A DNA stretch of 64,000 nucleotides. Origin: Streptosporangium lutulentum (GTDB lineage Bacteria; Actinomycetota; Actinomycetes; Streptosporangiales; Streptosporangiaceae). The position numbers and the translations under genes were made by a program. Positions within the stretch are counted from its first letter, which is position 1. The number at the start of each line of letters is the position of its first letter. Below the pieces are notes generated by a model. It was given only the letters and a program-made list of their open reading frames with translations. It did no database searches and was not told the origin of the DNA. This document shows positions 51,196 to 60,511 of this stretch, piece after piece. Location: contig NZ_JAUSQU010000001.1 of NCBI RefSeq assembly GCF_030811455.1, positions 9,176,001-9,240,000 on the forward strand, read 5' to 3'.

Positions 51196-54100
51196 TCAGA
51201 AGGCGATGTCCCGCCAGCCGCCGACCTCGGCCGCGGTCAGCGCCCTGGGAAGGATGGCCATGCGGTCGACGGCCCCGGTGAGGCGCTGGCCGCCGCCCTG
51301 GTCGGCTCCGAAGCGGAGCGGGCGGGCGGTGCAGCCGGTGATGCCGTCGGTGGTCGCGGTGCCGCCGCCGATACGGGCGCCGTCCACGTAGGCGTTGATC
51401 GTGCCGTCGCGGCCCATGGTGACCACCAGGTCGATGTAGCGGCCGGTCGGGACGGTCCCGCTGAGCCCGACGTTGAGCCCCGCGCCGATGAAGCGCAGCG
51501 TGTTCGACGGGGTCAGGTCGATGATGATCCCGTCCGTTCCGGGGTCGCCGGAGGGCTGGGAGTCGAACAGGCGCCGGTAGCCGCTACCGGCGATCTTGAC
51601 CTCCGCCGCGAACGTCGCCTCCTGGAGGAAGCCGAGGGTCGTGTCGCCGGTCGTCAGGTAGGTGGAGCCGTTCAGCATCAGCCCGCTGCCCGTCGGCGCC
51701 GAGGCGTCGTAGGTCGCGGTGCCGGAGACGGTGGCGTCCCTGCCGCTCCCGGAGGCGTCGGCGACGGTCGTGCCCGAGGACGGATCCCACGCGACGACCG
51801 CCCGGTCGGCCGGGGGAACCGCGCAGGGGGTGAGACCGACGGCGGTGGAGCTCGACGCCGTCCAGTTGTTCCCGGCGAGTACGGCGGTGATCCTGGCGAG
51901 CCGGCCGCCGCTCACCGGTCCGGGTGTGACGGTGAACGACGCGGTCCTGGTCTTGCCGGGCGCCACGGCGGGCAGCTTGACGGAGGCGGGCGTGGCGGTC
52001 CAGCCCTCGGGAAGGGTGAGCTTCAGCGTGCTCGCGGGCACGGCCCGCTTCTGGACGGCCGCGACGGTGACCTCCGCGGGAAGGGCGACGCCCGGTTCGG
52101 CGCCGGCGGGGGTGGCGATCTTGACCGACACCTCGTTCAGGATCGTGTAGGACTTCCCGGCGCGGGCGTTCCAGCTCAGCGTGTCGCCCGACCGCGAGGG
52201 TCCCACCTCGTGCCCCTGCTCGTCGTAGACGCGGTAGCGCCCGCCGATCAGAGCCGAGCGGACCGTGATGGGCCCGGTCTTGCCCGGGTGCAGGGTGATC
52301 TTCTCGCCGGCGCCGTCCTTCCAGGACACGTCCACGGTCACGTCGCCCCGGGCGCGCAGGCCGGTGACCGAGCCGGTGGGCCAGGCGGACGGCAGCGCGG
52401 GCAGCACGTCGATCGTGTCGTGCTGGCTCTGCAGCAGCATCTCGGAGATGCCGGAGGTGGCGCCGAAGTTGCCGTCGATCTGGAACGGCGGGTGGGTGTC
52501 CCACAGGTTGTCCAGCGTGGAGCCCTTGAGCTGCTCGCTGAGCATCTTGTGCGAGTGGTCGCCGTCCAGCAGCCGCGCCCAGAAATTGATCTTCCAGGCC
52601 TTGCTCCAGCCGGTGCCCCCGTCGCCGCGGGCGGTGAGGGAGATCTTGGCGGCCTCGGCCTCCGGGGTGCCCGCCTTGATCTGCCGTCCGGGGTGCAGGG
52701 CGAACAGGTGCGAGGCGTGCCGGTGGGTGTTGTTGGGGTCGTCCCAGTCGTTCTTCCACTCCTGGAGCTGTCCCCAGGAGCCGATCCGGATGCCCGGGTC
52801 GAGCTTGGCCAGCGCGGCCTTCACCTCCGCCTGGAAGGCGGTGTCCACCTTGAGCTTCTTCGCCGCCTCCAGGCTGTTGGTCAGCAGCTCGAAGACGATC
52901 TGCTCGGACATCGAGGCGCCGGCGGAGAAGTCGCCCTGCTCGGGGGAGTAGCTGGGGGAGACCACGAGCTTGCCGTCACGCGGGTCGACGTGCAGGTTGT
53001 CCAGCCAGAACTCGGCCGCCCCCTTCATCGCCGGGTAGGCGGTGTCGCGCAGGTAGGCGGTGTCGCCGCCGAAGCGGTAGTGGTCGTACATCTGCTGGGT
53101 CACCCATGCGGCGGCCTCGGGGAACCAGAACGAGCTGGCCCAGTCGTGCACGCCGGTGAACCCGAACGGGTTGGTCTCGTTGTTGACGACCCATCCGCGC
53201 GAACCGAACATCTCCCGGGCGGTCTTCGTGCCGGGAGCGATCATCGACTGGATGTAGCGGTCGTACGGCTCGGTCGTCTCGGAGAGGTTGGTCTGCTCGG
53301 CGAGCCAGTAGTTCATCTGCAGGTTGATGTTGACGTGGTAATCGGCCGACCAGGGGGGATTGGTCGAGTTGTTCCACACGCCCTGCAGGTTGGCCGGGAG
53401 CGATCCCTCACGGGAGGAGGCGATCAGCAGGTAGCGGCCGTAGGAGAAGAACAGGGCCTCCAGCGCCCGGTCGTCGGTCGTCGCGCCGCCGGTGTAGGTC
53501 GCGCGGAGCCGGTCGGTGGGGATCGCCGGGGCCTTCTGGCCGATGTCCAGCTTCACCCGGTCGAACAGTTCCCTGTAGTCGGCCTGGTGGGCGGCCTTCA
53601 GCGCGTCGTAGGTGCTGCCCGCCGCGTCGTCCACGGCCTTGGTCACCGCGGCGTGCGGGTCGGTGCCCCGGTAGGCGGGGTAGGTGTCGGCGTAGTCGGT
53701 GCCCGCCGAGAGCACGAACATCGCGCTGTCGGCGCCGGTGACGGTGATCCGGTCGGCCCCGTCGGTACGGGTGCCGCCCTGGGTGACCACCTGGACCTGC
53801 GACTCGAACTTCATGCCGTTGTCCTTGAGCGCGCCGCGGACCGTCAGCCGGCCGCCTTCGACCGAGACCTGCTGGTCGGAGCGGGGCGAGGAGGTGCGCA
53901 GCGTGAAGGAGACCTTGGCCGCCTGGTCGGCGGAGAGCCGCCCGACGATCACGTTGCCGGGGTGGCTGGCGAAGTACTCGCGGGAGTAGGTCACCCCGTC
54001 CGCGGTGTAGCCGACCTTGGCGACCGCGTCGCGCAGGCTCAGCTCACGCCGGTAGCCGGTGGCGGTCGTCTGGGGCATGTCGAGCCAGAGGTCGCCGAAG

Positions 54101-54537
54101 GTCTGGTAGGCGCCGAAGCCGCTCTTGGGCTGGCCGAGCTTGGCCGCCACCGCCTCGGGGGACATCTTCCCGTCGCGGTCGATCTGCGCCTGAACCTCGG
54201 CGATCGCTCCCGGCCGGGGGCTGGTCCAGTTTCCGAAGTTGTAGCCACCCGCGCCGGGACCGCCGGTCCACAGAGACTTCTCGTTGAACTGGATCTGTTC
54301 GGTCGTGACACCGCCGAACACCGTGGCGCCCAGCGCGCCGTTGCCGATGGGCAGCGCCTGGGTCTCCCAGTCGGTGGCGGGTTTGTCGTACCAGAGCGTC
54401 AAATCATCGGGTGTATCGGCCGCCACGACGCTCCTTTCCGATGTCGCCTGAGCCAGGTTCTGACCGTAGAGGCTGGTGGTGAGGGTGAGGAGAGCTAAGA
54501 GGGCGATGGCAAGTCGTCTTCTCGGGGGGTGGAACAA
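51196..54537 (-). CDS. Secreted GH95 alpha-L-fucosidase with NPCBM-like/Ig and LamG-type lectin modules
   Basis: A 1113-residue exported enzyme. After the signal peptide (LAIALLALLTLTTSLYGQNL) the GH95 domain begins LTLWYDKPATDWETQALPIG and NGALGATVFGGVTTEQIQFN. Catalytic landmarks are VWNNSTNPPWSADYHVNINL and QMNYW (the two Asn that activate water), SPSYSPEQGDFSAGASMSEQ, HRHASHLFALHPGRQI, and QIDGNFGATSGISEMLLQS carrying the Asp. A C-terminal NPCBM-associated/Ig-like part and a LamG/concanavalin-like module follow (about 930-1113). GH95 enzymes release terminal 1,2-linked L-fucose by inversion. It is divergent from the fucose catabolic operon. Confidence 0.93.
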   Translation of the reverse strand: MFHPPRRRLAIALLALLTLTTSLYGQNLAQATSERSVVAADTPDDLTLWYDKPATDWETQALPIGNGALGATVFGGVTTEQIQFNEKSLWTGGPGAGGYNFGNWTSPRPGAIAEVQAQIDRDGKMSPEAVAAKLGQPKSGFGAYQTFGDLWLDMPQTTATGYRRELSLRDAVAKVGYTADGVTYSREYFASHPGNVIVGRLSADQAAKVSFTLRTSSPRSDQQVSVEGGRLTVRGALKDNGMKFESQVQVVTQGGTRTDGADRITVTGADSAMFVLSAGTDYADTYPAYRGTDPHAAVTKAVDDAAGSTYDALKAAHQADYRELFDRVKLDIGQKAPAIPTDRLRATYTGGATTDDRALEALFFSYGRYLLIASSREGSLPANLQGVWNNSTNPPWSADYHVNINLQMNYWLAEQTNLSETTEPYDRYIQSMIAPGTKTAREMFGSRGWVVNNETNPFGFTGVHDWASSFWFPEAAAWVTQQMYDHYRFGGDTAYLRDTAYPAMKGAAEFWLDNLHVDPRDGKLVVSPSYSPEQGDFSAGASMSEQIVFELLTNSLEAAKKLKVDTAFQAEVKAALAKLDPGIRIGSWGQLQEWKNDWDDPNNTHRHASHLFALHPGRQIKAGTPEAEAAKISLTARGDGGTGWSKAWKINFWARLLDGDHSHKMLSEQLKGSTLDNLWDTHPPFQIDGNFGATSGISEMLLQSQHDTIDVLPALPSAWPTGSVTGLRARGDVTVDVSWKDGAGEKITLHPGKTGPITVRSALIGGRYRVYDEQGHEVGPSRSGDTLSWNARAGKSYTILNEVSVKIATPAGAEPGVALPAEVTVAAVQKRAVPASTLKLTLPEGWTATPASVKLPAVAPGKTRTASFTVTPGPVSGGRLARITAVLAGNNWTASSSTAVGLTPCAVPPADRAVVAWDPSSGTTVADASGSGRDATVSGTATYDASAPTGSGLMLNGSTYLTTGDTTLGFLQEATFAAEVKIAGSGYRRLFDSQPSGDPGTDGIIIDLTPSNTLRFIGAGLNVGLSGTVPTGRYIDLVVTMGRDGTINAYVDGARIGGGTATTDGITGCTARPLRFGADQGGGQRLTGAVDRMAILPRALTAAEVGGWRDIAF

Positions 54538-54868
54538 CAGATTCCTCCGATCGCAGGGCTGATGTGTTCAAGGAGATAGCACCGAAACCTGGACGTAACA
54601 AGGCTCATCCTCCGATGTTTATGGCTTCCTGATCATTGGGATGGCCGCCGGTGCCGGGGATCGCAAGGATGATCTTGTTTGCCGTTCGGGTGATGCAATC
54701 CGATGACTGATGGCTGAAGATCCGGTGATGTACCGTTATATGGCTGCCATCTGCGGTTTCTTGTCTATAACGGATCGGATGTATCGGTCCATGAGGGGTT
54801 GACACGAGGGTTCGGCGTCATTCAGCATCTCGAGACAAGACATCCGATGTATGAATGAAGGGTGCGGT
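54538..54868. promoter_or_regulatory. Divergent promoter region of the fucose locus
   Basis: About 330 bp between the fucosidase and FAH-family genes. A TTGACA -35-like hexamer is at 54799-54804. Copies of TCCGATGT (54608 and 54843) and a related CGGATGTA (54775) recur and could be sites of a fucose regulator. No regulator gene is present in the locus. Confidence 0.45.
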
Positions 54869-55714
54869 GTGAAGCTGCTGCGAGTAGGACCCGTCGGCCA
54901 GGAGCGACCGGCGGTCCTGGACGGCGCCGGCAATCTCCGCGAAATCTCGGAAGCCGAGATCGACGGGGCTTTCTTCGCTTCCGGGGGAGTGGCGCGCGTC
55001 CGCGAGGCGTTGGAGCGGGACGAGCTTCCCGTGCTGGACACCGAGGGACTGCGGATCGGTGCGCCCATCGCCCGGCCAGGGAAGATCGTATGCATCGGGC
55101 TCAACTACCGCGATCACGCGGAGGAGACGAACGCCCAGATCCCGGCGGAACCGATCATCTTCATGAAGGCCCCCAACACGATCGTCGGACCCCACGACGA
55201 GGTGCTGATCCCGAGGGACAGCGTGAAGACCGACTGGGAGGTCGAACTGGCCGTCGTCATCGGCCGGACCGTCCGCTACGCGGAGAGCCACGAGGAGGCC
55301 CTGGCGGCGGTCGCGGGTTACGCGATCTCCAACGACGTCTCCGAGCGTGAGTTCCAGCTGGAGCGCGGCGGCCAGTGGGACAAGGGCAAGTCCTGCGAGA
55401 CCTTCAACCCGCTCGGCCCCTGGCTGGTCACCGCCGACGAGATCGCCGACCCGCAGGACCTCGGTCTCCGGCTCTGGGTGGACGGCGTGCCGTACCAGAA
55501 CGGGAACACCAAGAACATGATCTTCCACGTGGCCGAGGTCGTCCGCTACCTCAGCCGGTTCATGGTCCTGGAGCCCGGCGACATCATCAACACCGGCACC
55601 CCCGCCGGCGTCGCGCTCGGCCTGCCGGACACGCCGTACCTGCGCGCGGGCCAGGTCATGGAGCTGGAGATCGACGGCCTGGGGCGCCAGCGGCAGACGG
55701 TGGGACAGGCATGA
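54869..55714 (+). CDS. FAH-family hydrolase (2,4-diketo-3-deoxy-L-fuconate hydrolase-like)
   Basis: A 281-residue FAH-fold enzyme: IVCIGLNYRDHAEETNAQIP, EPIIFMKAPNTIVGPHDEVL, the metal-binding DWEVELAVVIGRTV and GYAISNDVSEREFQLERGGQ, and DIINTGTPAGVALG. GTG 54869 is selected (AAGGG site; VKLLRVG is the family N-terminus), although an in-frame ATG lies at 54851. In the non-phosphorylated fucose route it cleaves 2,4-diketo-3-deoxyfuconate to pyruvate and lactate. The assignment to fuconate rests on its neighbours. Confidence 0.9.
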   Translation: MKLLRVGPVGQERPAVLDGAGNLREISEAEIDGAFFASGGVARVREALERDELPVLDTEGLRIGAPIARPGKIVCIGLNYRDHAEETNAQIPAEPIIFMKAPNTIVGPHDEVLIPRDSVKTDWEVELAVVIGRTVRYAESHEEALAAVAGYAISNDVSEREFQLERGGQWDKGKSCETFNPLGPWLVTADEIADPQDLGLRLWVDGVPYQNGNTKNMIFHVAEVVRYLSRFMVLEPGDIINTGTPAGVALGLPDTPYLRAGQVMELEIDGLGRQRQTVGQA

Positions 55715-57042
55715 GTGAGCGAAACGGGCCGTCCGGCGCCGCGGTGCCGGACGCCTACCGCGTCACCTCGCTGGAGACCTACGACATCCGCTTCCCCACC
55801 TCGCTGGAGCTGGACGGCTCCGACGCGATGAACCCCGATCCCGACTACTCGGCCGCCTACCTGGTGCTGAAGACCGACGACGGGTTCGAGGGCCACGGCT
55901 TCGCCTTCACCATCGGCCGCGGCAACGAGGTGCAGACCGCCGCGATCAGGGCGCTGGAACCGTACGTGCTCGGCAAGGACGCCGAGGACATGGGCGCGCT
56001 CTGGAAGGACATGGTCCACGACTCCCAGCTGCGCTGGCTCGGCCCGGAGAAGGGCGTCATGCACATGGCGATCTCCGCCGTGGTCAACGCGCTCTGGGAC
56101 CTGAAGGCCAAGCGGGCGGGCAAGCCGCTCTGGCTGCTGCTCGCCGAGATGTCGCCCGAGGAGCTCGTCGCGCTGGTCGACTTCCGCTACCTCACCGACG
56201 CGCTCACCCCGGAGCAGGCACTCGACATCCTGCGCGCCGCCGAGCCCGGCAAGAGGGAGCGGATCGCGACCCTGCGGGAGCGGGGCTACCCGGCGTACAC
56301 CACCTCGCCCGGCTGGCTCGGCTACGGCGACGACAAGCTGCGCCGCCTGTGCAAGGAGGCGATGGCCGAGGGCTTCACCCAGATCAAGCTGAAGGTCGGC
56401 GCCGACCTGGAGGACGACCGGCGGCGGATGCGCATCGCCCGCGACACCTGCGGCGAGGACTTCCCCATCGCGATCGACGCCAACCAGCGCTGGGACGTCG
56501 ACTCCGCCATCGCCTGGGTGAACGCCCTGGCGGAGTTCCGGCCGCACTGGGTCGAGGAGCCGACCAGCCCCGACGACGTGCTCGGCCACGCCGCCATCGC
56601 CCGCGGCATCGCGCCCATCCCGGTCGCCACCGGTGAGCACGTCCAGAACCGCGTGGTCTTCAAGCAGCTCCTGCAGGCCGACGCGATCTCCTACCTCCAG
56701 ATCGACGCGGCCCGCGTCGCCGGGGTGAACGAGAACATCGCGATCCTGCTGCTGGCCGCCAAGTTCGGCGTCCCGGTCTGCCCGCACGCGGGCGGGGTCG
56801 GCCTGTGCGAGCTGGTGCAGCACCTGTCGATGTTCGACTACGTCGCGGTCACCGGCTCGATGGAGAACAAGGTGATCGAGTACGTCGACCACCTCCACGA
56901 GCACTTCGTCGATCCCGTGGTGATCAAGGACGGTGCCTACGTCGCACCGAGCCTGCCCGGCTTCAGCGCGGCCATGCACGCCGCGTCCATCACCGACCAC
57001 ACCTACCCCGACGGTCCGGTCTGGAGGTCCCTCAATGGGTGA
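55711..57042 (+). CDS. L-fuconate dehydratase (enolase superfamily)
   Basis: A 443-residue enolase-superfamily enzyme. Metal and base residues lie in FTQIKLKVGADLEDDRRRMR (KxK), FPIAIDANQRWDVDSAIAWV, HWVEEPTSPDDVLGHAAIAR, PVATGEHVQNRVVFKQLLQA and the C-terminal HAGGVGLCELVQHLSMFDYV. The N-terminal DIRFPTSLELDGSDAMNPDP and YSAAYLVLKTDDGFEGHGFA are characteristic of L-fuconate dehydratases. It converts L-fuconate to 2-keto-3-deoxy-L-fuconate. ATG 55711 overlaps the upstream stop. Confidence 0.94.
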   Translation: MSERNGPSGAAVPDAYRVTSLETYDIRFPTSLELDGSDAMNPDPDYSAAYLVLKTDDGFEGHGFAFTIGRGNEVQTAAIRALEPYVLGKDAEDMGALWKDMVHDSQLRWLGPEKGVMHMAISAVVNALWDLKAKRAGKPLWLLLAEMSPEELVALVDFRYLTDALTPEQALDILRAAEPGKRERIATLRERGYPAYTTSPGWLGYGDDKLRRLCKEAMAEGFTQIKLKVGADLEDDRRRMRIARDTCGEDFPIAIDANQRWDVDSAIAWVNALAEFRPHWVEEPTSPDDVLGHAAIARGIAPIPVATGEHVQNRVVFKQLLQADAISYLQIDAARVAGVNENIAILLLAAKFGVPVCPHAGGVGLCELVQHLSMFDYVAVTGSMENKVIEYVDHLHEHFVDPVVIKDGAYVAPSLPGFSAAMHAASITDHTYPDGPVWRSLNG

Positions 57043-57781
57043 GTTCGACGGCCTGCGAGCCCTGGTCACCGGTGGTGGCTCAGGCATAGGCCTGGCCACG
57101 GCCACCTTGCTCGCCGAGCGGGGGGCGGCGGTAGCCTCCCTGGACGTCAACGCGTCCGGCGGGCCGTTCGTGGAGGTCAAGGCCGACGTCACCGACGAGG
57201 AGGGGGTCCGTTCGGCGGTCGCCCAGGCCGTCGACCGGCTGGGCGGCCTGGACATCCTGGTCAACAACGCGGGGATCGGCGCCGCGGGGACGGTCGAGGA
57301 CAACCCCTACGAGGAGTGGTTCAAGGTCCTGGACGTCAACGTCCTCGGCACCGTCCGGGTCACCCGGGCGGCCCTTCCCCACCTGCGACTCTCGGCGAAC
57401 GCGGCGATCGTCAACACCTGCTCGATCGCCGCCACGGCCGGACTGCCCCAGCGGGCGCTCTACAGCGCGTCCAAGGGGGCGATCCAGTCGCTCACCCTGG
57501 CGATGGCCGCCGACCACGTCCACGACGGCATCAGGGTCAACTGCGTCAACCCGGGCACCGCGGACACCCCATGGGTGCAGCGCCTGCTCGACGCGGCGCA
57601 GGATCCGGTGGCCGAGCGCGGGGCTCTGGAGGGGCGCCAGCCGATGGGCCGCCTGGTGAGCGCGGAGGAGGTCGCGGCCGCGATCGCCTATCTCGCGAGC
57701 CCGCTCGCGGCATCCACCACCGGCACGGTCCTGGCCGTGGACGGGGGGATGCAGGGGCTCAGGCTCCGGCCCAAGCAGTGA
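57035..57781 (+). CDS. SDR-family dehydrogenase (2-keto-3-deoxy-L-fuconate or L-fucose dehydrogenase)
   Basis: A 248-residue classical SDR: ALVTGGGSGIGLATATLLAE, LDILVNNAGIGAAGTVEDNP, NTCSIAATAGLPQRALYSAS (catalytic Ser and Tyr with YSASK) and VNPGTADTPWVQRLLDAAQD. ATG 57035 has GGAGG upstream and overlaps the dehydratase by 8 bp. By position it is most likely the NAD-dependent 2-keto-3-deoxyfuconate 4-dehydrogenase; an L-fucose dehydrogenase is the alternative. Confidence 0.9.
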   Translation: MGEFDGLRALVTGGGSGIGLATATLLAERGAAVASLDVNASGGPFVEVKADVTDEEGVRSAVAQAVDRLGGLDILVNNAGIGAAGTVEDNPYEEWFKVLDVNVLGTVRVTRAALPHLRLSANAAIVNTCSIAATAGLPQRALYSASKGAIQSLTLAMAADHVHDGIRVNCVNPGTADTPWVQRLLDAAQDPVAERGALEGRQPMGRLVSAEEVAAAIAYLASPLAASTTGTVLAVDGGMQGLRLRPKQ

Positions 57782-57950
57782 GGATCGCGACGAGACGCCG
57801 TGTGGATCACGAGGATCACGACGGGAAGCCGCGTGGATCACGAGGTTGTGACGATAGGGCCGTGAGGATCACGGGAGAGACACCTCGTCGAATGAGATAT
57901 CAGTCCAGAGATAATTCACCCCCCATATGGTTTCGAATCGAGGCAACGGT

Positions 57951-59018
57951 ATGAAACTCGGAACTACGGCGACGGGCGCGGCACTGCTCGCGATCACTTT
58001 CACCCTTTCGGCGTGCGGTTCGTCGGAGCCCGCTGACACCGCGGCCACCACCGGTGCTCAGTCCAGCACCGGCGCCGCGGCGGCGGGCGGCAAGGTCGGG
58101 ATCGACTTCCCGCGTGCCGACTCCGACTTCTGGAACTCCTACAACAAGTACGTCCCGCAGATGGCGAGCGAGCTCGGCGTCGACCTGATGCCGCCGACCA
58201 ACTCCCAGAACGACGTGGCCAAGCTGGTCGCCAACACCCAGGCGCTGATCGGCCAGGGTGCCAAGGCGATCGTCATGGCTCCGCAGGACACCGGCGCGAT
58301 CGCCTCCACGCTGCAGACGCTGGAGGGCAAGAAGATCCCGGTCGTCACGGTGGACACCCGGCCCGACAAGGGCAACGTCTACATGGTCGTGCGGGCCGAC
58401 AACAAGGCCTACGGCACCAAGGCGTGCGAGTTCCTCGGCGAGAAGCTGGGCGGCAAGGGCAAGGTCGTCCAGCTCATGGGCGCGCTCTCCTCGATCAACG
58501 GCCGCGACCGCGCCGAGGCCTTCAGCGGATGCATGAAGGAGAAGTTCCCCGGAATCACCGTCTTCGACGAGCCCACCGAGTGGGACGGCACCAAGGCCGC
58601 CTCGATGCTGCAGACCCGCCTCCAGCAGCACCCGGACATCAAGGGCATCTACATGCACGCCGGCGGTGTCCACCTGGCTCCGACCCTGCAGGTGCTCAAG
58701 GCCAAGAACCTGATCGTGCCGCCGGAGGACCCCAAGCACGTCTTCGTGGTCTCCAACGACGGCATCCCCCAGGAGTTCGACGCCATCCGCAAGGGTGAGA
58801 TCGACGCCACGGTCTCCCAGCCGGCCGACCTGTACGCCAAGTACGCGCTCTTCTACGCCAAGGCCGCGCTTGAGGGCAAGACCTTCCAGCCCGGCCCGAC
58901 GGACCACGACAGCACGATCATCCAGCTGCCGAACGGTCTTGAGGACCAGCTTCCCGCCCCGCTGGTCACCAAGGAGAACGTGGACGACCCGGCACTCTGG
59001 GGCAACCAGGTTAAGTGA
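57951..59018 (+). CDS. Sugar-binding lipoprotein of the fucose ABC importer
   Basis: A 355-residue type 1 binding protein with lipobox LSAC (ALLAITFTLSACGSSEPADT). Fold landmarks are KVGIDFPRADSDFWNSYNKY, IGQGAKAIVMAPQDTGAIAS, KGKVVQLMGALSSINGRDRA and DPKHVFVVSNDGIPQEFDAI. ATG 57951 has only a weak site (GAGG). It is 169 bp after the SDR gene and directly overlaps the ATPase start. L-fucose or a fucosylated sugar is the inferred ligand. Confidence 0.92.
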   Translation: MKLGTTATGAALLAITFTLSACGSSEPADTAATTGAQSSTGAAAAGGKVGIDFPRADSDFWNSYNKYVPQMASELGVDLMPPTNSQNDVAKLVANTQALIGQGAKAIVMAPQDTGAIASTLQTLEGKKIPVVTVDTRPDKGNVYMVVRADNKAYGTKACEFLGEKLGGKGKVVQLMGALSSINGRDRAEAFSGCMKEKFPGITVFDEPTEWDGTKAASMLQTRLQQHPDIKGIYMHAGGVHLAPTLQVLKAKNLIVPPEDPKHVFVVSNDGIPQEFDAIRKGEIDATVSQPADLYAKYALFYAKAALEGKTFQPGPTDHDSTIIQLPNGLEDQLPAPLVTKENVDDPALWGNQVK

Positions 59019-60511
59019 TGACATCTCCTGTTAAAGCGGTCGAAGCGCTTGGCATCACCAAGCGCTTCGGCCCGACCACCGCTCTCAACGGGGCCGGGAT
59101 CGCCATCACCGAGGGCGAGACGCACGCGCTGGTCGGCAGGAACGGCGCGGGCAAGTCCACGCTGGTGTCGATCCTGACCGGGCTCCAGCGCCCCGACGAG
59201 GGCGAGGTCCGCTTCGGCGGGCAGCCCGCGCCGCCGCTGGCCGACCGGGACGCCTGGCGGCAGCGCGTCGCGTGCGTCTACCAGAAATCGACGATCATCC
59301 CCTCGCTCACCGTCGCGGAGAACCTCTTCCTCAACCGCCAGACGGACCGGGGCGCGATCAACTGGCGGGCCATGCGCACGCGGGCCAGGCAACTCCTGGA
59401 GCAGTACGGCGTGGAGGTGGACGCCAACGTCCTCGCCGGCGACCTCGACGTCGAGCAGCGCCAGCTCCTGGAGATCGCCAGGGCGCTGTCGTTCGGCGCC
59501 CGGTTCATCATCCTGGACGAGCCCACCGCCCAGCTCGACGGCCCGGCCATCCAGCGGCTCTTCGACCGGATGCGCGCCCTCAAGGAACAGGGTGTGACGA
59601 TGATGTTCATCTCACACCATCTTGAGGAGGTGTACGAGGTCTGCCAGAGCGTCTCGGTCTTCCGTGACGCCCGGCACATCCTCACCGCCTCGGTGGACGA
59701 CCTTCCGCACGGCGAGCTCGTCGACGCGATGACCGGTGAGGCCACCGCCGCCTACGAGTACCGCTCCCGTACGGTCGACGACTCGGCCCCCGTCGTGATC
59801 GCCGCCAAGGGGCTCGGACTCGGCGGCCGTTACGAGGACGTGGACCTGACCGTCCGGGCCGGTGAGATCGTCGGCCTGGCCGGATCCGGGAGCAGCGGGA
59901 AGGTCGGCCTGGCGGAGACCCTGGTCGGCCTCCGCAAGGCCGACACCGGCACGGTGACGGTCAACGGCACCGTGGTCAAGCCGGGGGACGTGCCGTCCGT
60001 GCTCGCCGCGGGCCTCGGCTTCGTCCCCCAGGACAGGCACCACGAGGGGTTCGTCCCGCTGCTGTCGATCGCGGAGAACTCGACCATCCCGATCGCGCGC
60101 AAGCTCGGCCGGTTCGGCACGATCTCCCCGGCCCGCCGCCGTGAGCGCGGCGCCCAGATGATCGAACGGCTGGACATCAAGACGACGGGCCCCGACCAGC
60201 CGGTGGCGGACCTGTCCGGCGGCAACGCCCAGAAGGTCGTGTTCGCCAGGGCGCTGGCGGACGACCCCCGGGCACTGGTGGTCATCAACCCGACCGCCGG
60301 GGTGGACGTGAAGGCCAAGCACTCACTCCTCGGCGCCGTGGAGGACGCGGCCGACCAGGGGGCCGGAGCCGTACTGGTCTCCGACGAACTCGACGACCTG
60401 CGTATCTGCGACCGGGTCCTGGTGATGTTCCACGGAAAGATCGTGAAGGACGTGCCACGCGGCTGGACCGACACCGAACTGGTGACGGCGATGGAAGGTA
60501 TCCACCACTGA
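59018..60511 (+). CDS. Sugar ABC transporter ATPase (two NBDs; second Walker B degenerate)
   Basis: A 497-residue double ATPase. The first NBD is intact: ALVGRNGAGKSTLVSILTGL, an LDVEQRQLLEIARALS signature, and FIILDEPTAQLDGPAIQRLF. The second has the Walker A variant GLAGSGSSGKVGLAETLVGL, a good LSGGNAQKVVFARALA signature, but a Walker B reading ALVVINPTAGVDVKAK, without the Asp-Glu pair. The ATG overlaps the binding-protein stop (TGATG). One of the two sites is therefore probably non-hydrolytic, as in other sugar importers of this class. Confidence 0.92.
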   Translation: MTSPVKAVEALGITKRFGPTTALNGAGIAITEGETHALVGRNGAGKSTLVSILTGLQRPDEGEVRFGGQPAPPLADRDAWRQRVACVYQKSTIIPSLTVAENLFLNRQTDRGAINWRAMRTRARQLLEQYGVEVDANVLAGDLDVEQRQLLEIARALSFGARFIILDEPTAQLDGPAIQRLFDRMRALKEQGVTMMFISHHLEEVYEVCQSVSVFRDARHILTASVDDLPHGELVDAMTGEATAAYEYRSRTVDDSAPVVIAAKGLGLGGRYEDVDLTVRAGEIVGLAGSGSSGKVGLAETLVGLRKADTGTVTVNGTVVKPGDVPSVLAAGLGFVPQDRHHEGFVPLLSIAENSTIPIARKLGRFGTISPARRRERGAQMIERLDIKTTGPDQPVADLSGGNAQKVVFARALADDPRALVVINPTAGVDVKAKHSLLGAVEDAADQGAGAVLVSDELDDLRICDRVLVMFHGKIVKDVPRGWTDTELVTAMEGIHH

